Part shown: positions 39,422 to 49,109 of the stretch, one piece after another | Layout of the letters: each line of letters opens with the position of its first letter | Position numbering within the stretch: the first letter of the stretch is position 1 | Program-made: the position numbers and the translations under genes | From: Deltaproteobacteria bacterium | GTDB lineage: Bacteria > Myxococcota_A > Polyangia > Polyangiales > Ga0077539 | Length of the DNA: 64,000 bases | NCBI GenBank assembly: GCA_016704445.1 | Contig: JADJAE010000056.1 | Location: 13,023 to 77,022 of the forward strand | Direction: 5' to 3' | Notes under the pieces: generated by a model | The model's database searches: none | Told to the model about the DNA's origin: nothing | Seen by the model: only the letters and a program-made list of their open reading frames with translations

Positions 39422-40449
39422 AGGGCTTCGCCTACGCGTGGATCGCCCTCTGGCTGGTCGCTCTCGGCGGCGGAGAGAGCGCGCGTCTGCCCGAGTCACA
39501 GCGGGTCACCCTGGAGGTGAAGGCCTACGTCGAGGCGGAGATGGCCGCGCTCGAAGAGGCGACCCGGGAGCTGCAGCGCGCCGCCCCTGCGCCCGACGCC
39601 GACGGCTGGAGCGCGAGCGCCGACCCGGCCGCGGTGCGCTCGATGCGCGCCTCCTGGGGGCGGATGCGCGACGCCTACGAGCACATCGAGGCCGCGGTGA
39701 CGGTGCTCTTCCCGGAGACCGACGTCGCCATCGACGCGCGCTACGAGGGCTTCGCGGAGGACGGCCCGGACCGCGAGCCCTTCGACGGCCGCGGGGTCAC
39801 CGGGATGCACGCCATCGAGCGCATCCTCTGGGCCGACCGGGTGCGGCCCGAGGTGCTCGCCTTCGAGGCCTCGCTTCGGGAGGGGAGCGTGTACACGGCC
39901 CCGGCCTATCCCTCGGACGCGCGGCAGGCCGCGGGCTTTCGCGACGCCCTGGTGCAGCGGATGATCGACGACGTGGCCGCGATGCGGCGGGCCTTCGGTC
40001 CGCTGGCGCTCGACCCCGCGGCGGCATGGCGGGGCGTGGTGTCGTCGGTGCGGGAGCAGCACGAGAAGGTCGACCTCGCGGCCACCGCCGAGGAGGAGTC
40101 CCGCTACGCCGACCGCACGCTCGCGGACATGCGCGCCAACCTCGAAGGCGGTCGGGTGCTGCTGGCGTGCTTCCGCCCGTGGTTTCGCGAGGCGGGCCAG
40201 GAGGCGCTGGCCGGGGAGATCGACCGACGGATGGCGCGCATCCAGGCGATGTACGCGGCGCTGCCGGGCGACTCGCTCCCGGCGGTCCCAGTGGGGTGGG
40301 ACCCAGACGCCATCACCGAGGCGCAGCGGAGCACCCCGTATGGGGCGCTCTACACCTGGCTGGGCGGGGAGTCCGACCTCGAACGGGAGGAGTCGCTCGC
40401 CTCGATGATGGTGCGCGCCGGGCAGCGCCTGGGCATCGAGGTGCGCTGA
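39418..40449 (+). CDS. Imelysin-family (EfeO/M75-like) protein
   Basis: 343 residues, mostly helical, with an N-terminal export segment (AYAWIALWLVALGG). The GxHxxE motif of imelysins is present as TGMHAIERILWAD (about residues 122-134). Such proteins bind metal, usually iron, in the periplasm or at the outer membrane. It overlaps the DUF1111 gene (ATGA) and probably works with it in metal acquisition or redox. Followed by a small dyad at 40456-40470. Confidence 0.85.
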   Translation: MKGFAYAWIALWLVALGGGESARLPESQRVTLEVKAYVEAEMAALEEATRELQRAAPAPDADGWSASADPAAVRSMRASWGRMRDAYEHIEAAVTVLFPETDVAIDARYEGFAEDGPDREPFDGRGVTGMHAIERILWADRVRPEVLAFEASLREGSVYTAPAYPSDARQAAGFRDALVQRMIDDVAAMRRAFGPLALDPAAAWRGVVSSVREQHEKVDLAATAEEESRYADRTLADMRANLEGGRVLLACFRPWFREAGQEALAGEIDRRMARIQAMYAALPGDSLPAVPVGWDPDAITEAQRSTPYGALYTWLGGESDLEREESLASMMVRAGQRLGIEVR

Positions 40450-40455
40450 CCCCGC

Positions 40456-40470
40456 CGGGCGTCACGCCCG
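40456..40470. terminator. Weak hairpin after imelysin gene
   Basis: cgggcgt-c-acgcccg dyad seven bases after the imelysin stop codon; realistically a 5-bp stem with a 5-base loop. No T-tract. Possible transcription terminator before the next gene at 40521. Confidence 0.25.
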
Positions 40471-40520
40471 CGGCGGCTGTCACGCCTTCGCCACGGGGCG
40501 GTCTGTTATGGTGCCCTCCG

Positions 40521-42014
40521 ATGTCGCCCTCGCGAAGCCTTGCCCTGGTGATCCCGGCGCTCCTGATGGCCTGTACCGAGGAGCCCGGCCCGGCTCCTGC
40601 CGATGCGGCGGTCGACAGCTCGCCGGTGGTCGACGCCCCGGCCTTCGACGCCTCCGTCGATGTGGTGAAGGAGCCCGTCGACGCGCCCCCGCCGGACTAC
40701 CTCCGTCCCCCGGACGTGGCCCGCACCGAGACCGACGAGGCCCGCGCGGCGCAGCGACTGGCGTGCACCTTCCGGACGGGCGCCTGGCCCGCGGAGACCC
40801 TCGGTCGGGAGGTGCCCGTCGGGGACCAGATGCCGATCGATCACATCATCGTGGTGATGCAGGAGAACCGCTCCTTCGACCACTACTTCCGTGGCCTGCC
40901 GGCGGCGGGACAGACGGACGTGGACGTGGCCGCGGATGACTGGTCCAACCCAGGGGCGGACGGGATGCCGGTGCGCTTCCGGCGCGACACCGAGCGCTGC
41001 GTCGAGGACGTCGCCCACGGGTGGAACCCCACGCACCGCCAGTTCAACGACGGCCGCATGGACGGCTTCGTGCTGACCAACAACCCCCACGGCGAGCGGG
41101 CGCTCACCTACTTCGACCAGACCGACCTGCCCTTCTACTACTCGCTCGCGACCACCTTCTCGATCGGCGACCGCTACTTCAGCTCGCTGCTCGGTCCGAC
41201 GGGGCCCAACCGCATCTACCTGATGGCGGGCACCTCCTTCGGGCTGGCGCACAACACCCTGGTCTCGGGGGACACGCGCAACACGCCCGTGAGCCACCTC
41301 TTCAGCCGCCTCGACGACGCGGGCATCACCTGGAAGGACTACGCGGGCGGCCCCCGGATGCTCGGGTTCTTCTCGTACTACGGCATCCACCGCGCGGCGA
41401 CGCGCGAGCACTACGGCACCATCGACGACCTGCACCGCGACCTCGCCGCCGGGACCCTCCCCGCGGTGACCATCGTCGAGCCCAACTACGTGGGCGACGG
41501 AGGCGAGCGCGTCGACGAGCACCCGCCGGGCATCCCCATGAACGGCGAGCGCTTCGTCGAGCGCATCGTGCGCTCCCTCATGGCCTCGCCCCACTGGGCG
41601 CGCAGCGCGCTCTTCGTCACCTACGACGAGCACGGCGGCTTCGCCGACCACGTGGCGCCTCCCGCCGCCTGCGAGCCCGACGAGCTCACCCCGCGCATCA
41701 ACGGCATGCCCGCCCCGGGGCGCTTCGATCGCCTCGGCATCCGGGTGCCCTTCATGCTCGTGTCCCCCTACGCGCGGCGGCATTTCGTGTCGCACCGCAC
41801 CTTCGATCACACCTCGCTCCTGCGCTTCATCGAGGCGCGCTTCGGCCTCCCCGCGCTCACCCGACGCGACGCCAACGCCAGCATCCCGACGGACATGTTC
41901 GACTTCGCCAGCCCCCCCTTCATGACCCCGCCGACGCTGCCCCCCTCCGGGGCCATCGAGCCCGCGGTGCGTGAGCGGTGCACCCGGATGTTCCCCTCTT
42001 CGGGCGCGTTCTGA
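40521..42014 (+). CDS. Phosphoesterase (phospholipase C / acid phosphatase family) lipoprotein
   Basis: 497-residue lipoprotein (lipobox LLMAC) with an Asp/Pro/Ala-rich linker, then an alkaline-phosphatase-fold phosphoesterase domain: IDHIIVVMQENRSFDHYFRG contains the catalytic and metal-binding region typical of bacterial phospholipase C and AcpA-type acid phosphatases, with later FVTYDEHGGFADHV and PFMLVSPYARR. Acts outside the cytoplasm on phosphate esters such as phospholipids; exact substrate unknown. ATG 40521. Followed two bases later by a c-heme lipoprotein gene. Confidence 0.9.
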   Translation: MSPSRSLALVIPALLMACTEEPGPAPADAAVDSSPVVDAPAFDASVDVVKEPVDAPPPDYLRPPDVARTETDEARAAQRLACTFRTGAWPAETLGREVPVGDQMPIDHIIVVMQENRSFDHYFRGLPAAGQTDVDVAADDWSNPGADGMPVRFRRDTERCVEDVAHGWNPTHRQFNDGRMDGFVLTNNPHGERALTYFDQTDLPFYYSLATTFSIGDRYFSSLLGPTGPNRIYLMAGTSFGLAHNTLVSGDTRNTPVSHLFSRLDDAGITWKDYAGGPRMLGFFSYYGIHRAATREHYGTIDDLHRDLAAGTLPAVTIVEPNYVGDGGERVDEHPPGIPMNGERFVERIVRSLMASPHWARSALFVTYDEHGGFADHVAPPAACEPDELTPRINGMPAPGRFDRLGIRVPFMLVSPYARRHFVSHRTFDHTSLLRFIEARFGLPALTRRDANASIPTDMFDFASPPFMTPPTLPPSGAIEPAVRERCTRMFPSSGAF

Positions 42015-42015
42015 G

Positions 42016-42552
42016 GTGCGGCGGGCGGCGCTGATCGCGGCGCTGCTGGTGGCGTCGTGCCGTGGCTCCCGCGCTCCCCGCGCCGACGCCGGGGAGCAGG
42101 CCTTCATCGCCTTCACCCGGGATTTCCAGGGATTCCAGCGCTGGCCCCGCACCCACCTGGGGCGCTTCTCCTCGGGGGGTCACCTCGAGGGTCCGCAGCA
42201 GTACGCGTACATCAACCGCCCCCGCCGGGAGGGGTCGCACCTCTACGACACCGGGACCATCATCATCCGGACGAGGGAGCGCGGCGCCCCGACGGAGTGG
42301 CAGATCTTCGCCTCGGTGAAGCGCGGAGGGAGCTACAACGCCCGAGGCAACGTGGGCTGGGAGTTCTTCAGGCTGCGCCTCGACGCGCAGGGCCGGGCGG
42401 TGATCATCGCCCGGGGGCTCAACCCCAGGACCGGGCTCGAGGATCCCTACTCGACCGGCGAGGGCGTCGGGTGCAACACCTGCCACGGCACCACCGACGC
42501 GCGCACCTACGACGGAGTCATCAGCCCGATGCTCCGCCCTCCGGACCCGTAA
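42016..42552 (+). CDS. Cytochrome P460-like c-heme lipoprotein
   Basis: 178 residues starting at GTG 42016, lipobox LLVASC. A short beta-rich domain (GTIIIRTRERG, QIFASVKRGGSYN, VGWEFFRLRLD) is followed by a C-terminal heme motif GVGCNTCHGTTD. A compact domain with a single C-terminal CxxCH is the arrangement of the cytochrome P460 family, which handles hydroxylamine and NO chemistry. The assignment is by architecture only; the crosslinking Lys cannot be confirmed. Directly behind the phosphoesterase gene. Confidence 0.65.
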   Translation: MRRAALIAALLVASCRGSRAPRADAGEQAFIAFTRDFQGFQRWPRTHLGRFSSGGHLEGPQQYAYINRPRREGSHLYDTGTIIIRTRERGAPTEWQIFASVKRGGSYNARGNVGWEFFRLRLDAQGRAVIIARGLNPRTGLEDPYSTGEGVGCNTCHGTTDARTYDGVISPMLRPPDP

Positions 42553-42554
42553 GG

Positions 42555-42573
42555 GCCGCGATTGCCTCGCGGC
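42555..42573. terminator. Hairpin between convergent genes
   Basis: gccgcg-attgcct-cgcggc, 6-bp stem and 7-base loop between the stop codons of the P460-like gene and the convergent Pro-rich lipoprotein gene. No T-run; weak terminator candidate. Confidence 0.35.
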
Positions 42574-43049
42574 TACTGGTTCGCCTGAGGGATCAGGATC
42601 TGAACGCCGCCGACGTTCACCCGGGTCTGCCCGTTGTGCTGGTCGATGTTGATGGGCGGCTGGTTGGTCACGCCCGGGATGCGGATCTCCGTCGGGCGGT
42701 TGGTGTTGGTGCTCGGCCTCGCGGTCGTGGGCGCCGTGGGCGCTGCGGGCGCTGCGGGCGCTGCGGCGACGGGCGCTGCGGCGTCGGGCGCGGTGGGCGG
42801 GGCGGGCGGGGCGCCGGTGGGCGGGGCGGCGCCGGGAGCGAGCGTCCCGGGCTGGGCCATCGCGTTGGGGCCGGGCTGCGTGGGCCCCGCGTCGACCGAC
42901 GTCACGGGCTGCATCGGGACGTCGGGCGCGGCGGGCGGCACCACCGTCGGAACGACCGTGGGCGTCGGCGCGGTCGCCTCCTCGCGGCGCTTGCAGGCGC
43001 CAGCCGTGAGCAGGAGGGCAATGGCCAGACCGGTGATCCGCGTCGTCAT
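42573..43049 (-). CDS. Pro/Ala-rich lipoprotein of unknown function
   Basis: 158-residue lipoprotein (ALLLTAGACKRREE). Most of the protein is a low-complexity Ala/Pro/Thr linker made of PAAPAAP-type repeats (encoded by gcgctgcgg repeats at about 42737-42785), ending in a short ordered-looking piece IRIPGVTNQPPINIDQHNGQTRVNVGG. Start ATG 43047-43049; an ATG at 43062-43064 is possible. Probably an envelope tether; no family recognised. Confidence 0.65.
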   Translation of the reverse strand: MTTRITGLAIALLLTAGACKRREEATAPTPTVVPTVVPPAAPDVPMQPVTSVDAGPTQPGPNAMAQPGTLAPGAAPPTGAPPAPPTAPDAAAPVAAAPAAPAAPTAPTTARPSTNTNRPTEIRIPGVTNQPPINIDQHNGQTRVNVGGVQILIPQANQ

Positions 43050-43083
43050 GCTGTGGGTCCCCATCGGAGTAGGTGAAGGGTGA

Positions 43084-43713
43084 TCAGTCGTTGGGAGGGC
43101 CGTGTCCGCGAGCCCAGGCGGCGAGGTCGGAGATGAGACGCGCGAGCCCATCGATCATTGGTTTGCCCTCCTCGAGCACCACATGGATTTTCTGGTGGCT
43201 CAGGGTCACGGCGCCGTCCGAGGGAGCCACGGAGGAAGGGTCGATGTCCTCCCAGAGAAGCATCTGCGGGTCCTCCATGAGGTTCTTCCACTGGAGCGCG
43301 TTGGCCGTGAGCACGAAGCCGTCGTCGGCCCCGCCGAAGAGGGTGTCGTCGTACTGCACCAGCACGCGCCCGATCGAGTCGCCGTGGGTCTCGTGGGCGG
43401 CCTTGAGCTTGCCGCGGGGGATGCTGCCGTGGAAGTAGAGCGAGTCCTGTGATCCCAGCCGACGGCGAGCGAGCGCGACGAGCTCGGCCTCGGTGAAGCG
43501 CGCGGCGCTCGGCGGAGCGGCGGCGCGAGGCGCCTCGACGCGGGCCTCCTGAGCGACCGGCGCAGGAGCGGGGGCGTGAGCAGGAGCCGCGGAGGGCTTC
43601 AGCGAGAGGCCCGACAGCACGACGCCGCAGAACTCACAGGAGGCGACCGCCCCAGCGAAGGAGGCAGGAACGCCCGCGCCGCAGTTGGGGCACTTCAAGA
43701 TCTCGAGGGCCAT
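43084..43713 (-). CDS. Zinc-ribbon protein of unknown function
   Basis: 209 residues with an N-terminal zinc ribbon (KCPNCGAG and SCEFCGVV), a Pro/Ala-rich linker, and a C-terminal domain (SLYFHGSIPRGKLKAAHETHG, VLVQYDDTLFGGADDGFVLTANAL, VTLSHQKIHVV) that looks like a small all-beta fold of the PH-like kind often seen with zinc ribbons. No signal peptide, so cytosolic. Its stop is 35 bases from the lipoprotein start, suggesting cotranscription. Confidence 0.75.
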   Translation of the reverse strand: MALEILKCPNCGAGVPASFAGAVASCEFCGVVLSGLSLKPSAAPAHAPAPAPVAQEARVEAPRAAAPPSAARFTEAELVALARRRLGSQDSLYFHGSIPRGKLKAAHETHGDSIGRVLVQYDDTLFGGADDGFVLTANALQWKNLMEDPQMLLWEDIDPSSVAPSDGAVTLSHQKIHVVLEEGKPMIDGLARLISDLAAWARGHGPPND

Positions 43714-43767
43714 TGAGGGGGATCTTCCTTCGACCGAAGCGCCGTCGGGTGGCGTTCTATCAGAGTC

Positions 43768-45855
43768 TCAATCAGGTCGGCAGCCGTCGCCGCCGCAGGT
43801 GTCGATGATCTCGCCGGTGCGGAAGAAGGTCACCATCTGCCGCTGGTGCCAATCCCGGGCGCGAGGAAGCCCGTGGGGGTTGGCGCCCACCTCCGCCGGG
43901 GGGATGTTACCCGGCGCGGGCCACGCGTTGCCGAAGTCGTAGAGCACCACCCCGGAGCCTCGCCGGGGATACGCGGCCTGGGTGATGCCGAAGGGCGTGC
44001 GCTCGCGGTCGTAGTGCTGCATCAGCGCCACGCCGAGGTCTGAGCGCGCGGTGATCTCGTTGGTGAACACCGCCACCTCGAAGTCGCCCTTGGCCGGGGC
44101 GATCAGCACCTCGTGGGCGCTGTTGCCGGGGAAGGGCGACTCGTGGATGTGCCGGAGGTAGCTCACCGGGTCCGTGCCGTCCCAGAGGAGCTGCACGAAG
44201 GCGAGGGCGATGGCCTGGTCGGCGGTGCTGGCGTAGTTGCGGCGCAGGCCCTCGAGGTAGCCGGTGAAGTCTCGCGAGCGGTGCAGCAGGGTGAAGTAGT
44301 TGTTGCCCGGCACGCCGAGGTGGCCGCGGGTGACGTCCGGGGAGACGGCCATGAAGGTTCCGCCGAAGATGCCGCCCTGCGAGATGCCCGAGTAGTAGAG
44401 CTCGGAGGGGTTGATCCGGATGTTGCGGGAGGCGACCTCGGAGAGGCCGCCGAGCTGCTCGCGGACGGCGCGAGCGAGGAGCACCCACTCGACCATCCCC
44501 TGGTGCAGCCGCTCTCCCACCGAGGTGAAGTACGAGACGTCGCGCAGCGAGGCGAAGACCCCGGAGAGGTCCTCCTCGGACATGCCGGTGAGGTTCGACG
44601 CGAAGAAGATGAGGTTGTTCGCGTTGGCGATGCGGCCGTTGTACCCGGCGCGCACCTCCTCGGCCGATCCCAGCAGCCCGTGGCCGTACATCACCAGCCC
44701 GTGGGCTTCGCCTCGCAGCGCCGAGTGGGGGATGCGGATCCAGAAGCGCGGCTGGCGCGTCCCGTTGGCCACCGGGCGGCCGCTCGGGTCGTAGTTCATC
44801 TCCCAGCCCTGGAGGCTCCCGAGGCGGCGGGGGCGGAGGTAGTGGGGCACCTCGAAGGTGCCGGAGAGCTCGACGGCGATGTTCTCGTCGAAGGGGCGGC
44901 CCGAGCCGTCGCGCATCGGGAGGAAGGTCGTCACGTTGTCGACCGTGAGCCGCGGGCCCGACGGCCCCACCCTCGTCAGCGCGTCGTCGCGCATCGCGAG
45001 CAGCCGACCATGGAGGCTCTCCGAGCTGGCCGTATGGAAGTCCCACGCGAGCGTGAGCGACGAGCGGGCGACCCCCGCCGCCTCCAGCAGCGTGAACACC
45101 TCGTCGAAGCGCGCCTGCCGGGGAGCGAGGGCCGTGTCGCCCGCGGTGGTTCCCTCGCGCAGCCGGGCGAAGGCCGGCGACGGGGCGATGGCCGCGCCCG
45201 CGGTGGTGCGCAGGTTGCGGAAGGCCACCACGTAGCGGGTGCCCTCCTTCAGGATCACCCCGGGCCGGAGAAACAGGGTCTTTCGCGCGGTCACCCGCTC
45301 CTGCGAGTCGAGCTCGACGAAGTACGGAATACGCTGGAGGGTATTGCCCCGCACCTCGTAGAGCAGCGCCGCGGCGTCGGCGGCCATGGAGCGGTCCATG
45401 TGCTCCTCGGTGGCCATGGCGGCGAGGTCGAGGTCGGGGAAGCTGGTCATGATGGGCGACCCGAGGCCGTAGCCGTCGAAGCGCAGGAGGGATCTCGGGT
45501 CGATGGGGTCGCGGCTGCCGTTGGCGGGGAGCGAGGTCGCGCCGAAGGTGAGCGAGTAGCCCGTGCGGCGCGCGGCGTCTCGGCGGAGGTAGAGGTTCGA
45601 GGGCCACGGGAAGGCGCACTGGCTCGGGTCGATGGGGTCGCAATCGCCCTCCGGGAGCGAGGCCGCGACGCTGGCGTCGTCCTCGGGCAGCGGGCCGCTG
45701 TCGACGACCAGCGAGCCCAGGTCGCCGACGTCGTGGGCGGGGACGTCGGTGACCACCGCGGCGTCGCGCGGCGCGTCGGCTGCGGTCTCGGTGCAGGCGC
45801 CGAGCGCGGCGAGGGTCGCGAGGGCGAGCGGAGCGAGGCGGGAGGTGGATCTCAT
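43768..45855 (-). CDS. Large alpha/beta-hydrolase-like lipoprotein
   Basis: 695 residues: lipobox LAALGAC, Asp/Val-rich linker, an N-terminal Cys-containing segment (DCDPIDPSQCAFPWPSNLY) and a C-terminal hydrolase-like region. GLVMYGHGLLGSAEEV fits an oxyanion-hole region and YYSGISQGGIFGG a nucleophile elbow GxSxG, followed later by DFEVAVFTNEI and a possible His motif. Similar large esterase-type lipoproteins are frequent in myxobacteria, but the substrate is unknown. Divergent from the acyl-CoA dehydrogenase gene. Confidence 0.75.
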   Translation of the reverse strand: MRSTSRLAPLALATLAALGACTETAADAPRDAAVVTDVPAHDVGDLGSLVVDSGPLPEDDASVAASLPEGDCDPIDPSQCAFPWPSNLYLRRDAARRTGYSLTFGATSLPANGSRDPIDPRSLLRFDGYGLGSPIMTSFPDLDLAAMATEEHMDRSMAADAAALLYEVRGNTLQRIPYFVELDSQERVTARKTLFLRPGVILKEGTRYVVAFRNLRTTAGAAIAPSPAFARLREGTTAGDTALAPRQARFDEVFTLLEAAGVARSSLTLAWDFHTASSESLHGRLLAMRDDALTRVGPSGPRLTVDNVTTFLPMRDGSGRPFDENIAVELSGTFEVPHYLRPRRLGSLQGWEMNYDPSGRPVANGTRQPRFWIRIPHSALRGEAHGLVMYGHGLLGSAEEVRAGYNGRIANANNLIFFASNLTGMSEEDLSGVFASLRDVSYFTSVGERLHQGMVEWVLLARAVREQLGGLSEVASRNIRINPSELYYSGISQGGIFGGTFMAVSPDVTRGHLGVPGNNYFTLLHRSRDFTGYLEGLRRNYASTADQAIALAFVQLLWDGTDPVSYLRHIHESPFPGNSAHEVLIAPAKGDFEVAVFTNEITARSDLGVALMQHYDRERTPFGITQAAYPRRGSGVVLYDFGNAWPAPGNIPPAEVGANPHGLPRARDWHQRQMVTFFRTGEIIDTCGGDGCRPD

Positions 45856-45958
45856 GGGGAGGTGATGGGCGCGAATGAGAGCGGCGGAGCGGGGGGCGGG
45901 TCAAGGGTCGGCGCGGAGGGCGTGACAGCCGCCGCCCGGGTCAACGACTATCGCGGCC

Positions 45959-47175
<1,217 letters not shown>

Positions 47176-47179
<4 letters not shown>

Positions 47180-48453
47180 GCGGGGCGAGCGCGCGGGAGC
47201 GGTTTCCGCTGTCGGCGCGCATCGTACTCGCGGTGGTGCTCGGGATCGTCGCGGCCCAGGTGCTCGGCCCCCGCGCGGCGGCGCTGGGCAACGTGGGGAT
47301 GCTGGTGATCCGGGTGCTCAAGGCGCTCGCGACGCCGCTCATCCTCTTCGCGGTGCTCGACGCCTTCGCCCGCACGGAGATCCCCGGCCGCCAGGCCGTG
47401 CGCCTCTTCGGGCTCTCCTCCCTCAACGCCGTGGTCGCCATCGTCCTCGGGCTCGGCGTCTCCCACGCCCTCAACGCCGGCGCCCGCTGGCAGGGCCACC
47501 TCGACGAGCTCCTCGGCCCCGCCCACGCGGCCGCCGCCGCCCGTCCCCACGAGGGCGCCGCCCCGACGCTCGACCCGCTGACCAACCTCGGTCGGATGAT
47601 CCCCGAGAGCGTGGTCGAGCCCTTCGTGAAGAACCAGGTCATCTCCGCGGTGCTCATCGCGGTCGCGCTGGGCGTGGCGCTGCGCTCGCTCAAGCGCGCC
47701 TCCGACCCCGCCCTGGCCTCGGCGATCGCCACCTGGGAGTCCTTCGCCCACGGGGGGCTCGCGCTCTTCAGCGGCGTGCTGCACGGCGTGGTGAAGCTGG
47801 TTCCCTTCGCGGTCTTCGCCGTGGTGGCGAGCGTGGTCTCCCGCACCGGCGTCGGGGTCTTCGCGGCGCTGGGGCCCTTCCTGGCGACGGTGCTTCTCGG
47901 GCTCTTCCTCCACGCCGTCGTCTGGTACGGGGTGCTGGTCTCCGTCGCCGCGAGGCGCTCACCGCTGGCCTTCTTCTCGGGCGCCGCGGACGCCGCGCTC
48001 ACCGCCCTCTCCTGCGGGTCGAGCCTCGCGACGCTGCCCATCACCCTGCGCTGCCTCCAGGACAAGCTGAAGGTCTCCCCAGCCTCCGCGCGCCTCGCGG
48101 CCTGCGTGGGCACCAACCTCAACCACGACGGGATCATCCTCTACGAAGCGGCCGCGGCGATCTTCGTGACGCAGGCGCTGGGGACGCACCTGACGATCTC
48201 GCAGCAGGTGACCGTGGCGCTCTCCTCGGTGATGGCGGGCATCGGCATCGCTGGGGTTCCGGAGGCGGGGCTCATCACGCTGCCGCTGGTGCTCGGCGCC
48301 GCGGGGGTGTCGGACGCGACGGTGACCGCGGTGGTGCCGCTGCTGCTGCCCATCGACTGGCTTGTGGGCCGCGGGCGCGCGGCGACCAACGTGCTCAGCG
48401 ACATGGCCGTGGCCACGGTGCTCGACCGCTGGGAGTCGAAGTCATCGGGCTGA
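47176..48453 (+). CDS. Dicarboxylate/amino acid:cation symporter (DAACS)
   Basis: 425-residue membrane transporter of the GltP/DctA family. RVLKALATPLILFAVLDAF, NPxx-like GRMIPESVVEPFVKNQ, the serine-rich hairpin SCGSSLATLPITLRC and VGTNLNHDGIILYEAAAAIF match the substrate-binding hairpins and helices, and AGIGIAGVPEAGLITLPLVL and PIDWLVGRGRAATNVLSDM the C-terminal core. Takes up dicarboxylates or acidic amino acids with Na+ or H+. The TTG start at 47176 overlaps the upstream stop; no closer ATG is available. Confidence 0.9.
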
Positions 48454-48514
48454 CAGCCCCGCTGTCCCCGCGGCGCCCGCTGCGCCCGCGGGTTGGAAAC
48501 CCAATCGCTTGCGC

Positions 48515-48580
48515 GGCCTGGGGTCAGGCGCTGCACGCCGATGAAGTGGCCCCACGCCGTACCCCAGGCCAAGAGGCCTG
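48515..48580. terminator. Nested inverted repeats after the symporter gene
   Basis: A 10-bp inverted repeat ggcctggggt/accccaggcc (48515-48524 and 48561-48570) encloses small hairpins, and caggcc-aaga-ggcctg (48565-48580) forms a second, alternative stem. Lies between convergent gene ends; probable transcription terminator or structured RNA element. Confidence 0.4.
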
Positions 48581-48607
48581 AGCGAGATGTGTAGAAGGGA
48601 AAGGGTT

Positions 48608-48826
48608 TCAGTCCCGGACGTCGAGCGCGACGCGCCGCGGGGTGACGCCGGTGTTGAGGTAGAGCGTCCCGAAGACGAAGACCGCCGCCGCGGTGCCGAG
48701 CGCCGTGAGCAGGACGAGCCCGAGGCAGCCGAAGGCGAGGATCCGGGTGGTGCCGCCGCGAGCGGCCGGAGGGGGAGGAGGCTGCGCCTCCCAGGGCTGA
48801 CGCTGCGGCGGAAAGGGTCCCGGGTG
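48608..48826 (-). pseudogene. Start-less small Pro-rich membrane protein remnant
   Basis: Reverse-strand frame of 72 codons ending at TGA 48608-48610: a Pro-rich part (PQRQPWEAQPPPPPAARGG), one transmembrane helix (ILAFGCLGLVLLTALGTAAAVFVF) and a tail TLYLNTGVTPRRVALDVRD. Codon use is that of real genes here, but no ATG, GTG or TTG occurs before the upstream TAG at 48827-48829, so the 5' end is missing or shifted. The IS91-associated palindrome begins 65 bases further on, so truncation by that element is plausible. Confidence 0.5.
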
Positions 48827-48893
48827 CTATAGGGCGGGGAGCCAACGCGACGCGAGGGGCCCGGGTCAAGTGGCCGGTCAGAAGGACTGGCGG

Positions 48894-48934
48894 GATCACA
48901 ACAATTGTGATCGGGGATCACAATTGTTGTGATC
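48894..48934. repeat. 41-bp perfect palindrome left of the IS91-like element
   Basis: Two 19-base arms, gatcacaacaattgtgatc and gatcacaattgttgtgatc, exact reverse complements with ggg between them. Each arm is itself a near-palindrome (gatcaca...tgtgatc). AT-rich in a very GC-rich setting. It lies 175 bases before the transposase reading frame, so it may mark an element end or act as an operator. Confidence 0.85.
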
Positions 48935-49000
48935 GAGCGGGCGGTCGGCTGTCCCGCCGGCGACGCCGATCGGCTTCGCGTCAATGCTCTCGCCACTGAG

Positions 49001-49030
49001 CCGCCGCCACCCGCCGCCACCCGCCGCCAC
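49001..49030. repeat. Three tandem 10-bp repeats ccgccgccac
   Basis: Exact threefold repeat of ccgccgccac between the palindrome and the transposase gene. The 48935-49109 stretch shows no gene. Confidence 0.85.
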
Positions 49031-49109
49031 CCCCGCAGGGCCCTGGGATCATTGGCAGGCGTAGCGGATCTGCGACGGCACGCCGGTCGCTCTGCCCGCG
49101 AGCGCATCG

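Noticed and set aside
48481..48600. Possible tRNA or small RNA in the structured segment after the symporter
   Set aside because: No TPsiC-loop or anticodon arm pattern could be built; the stems fit a terminator better.
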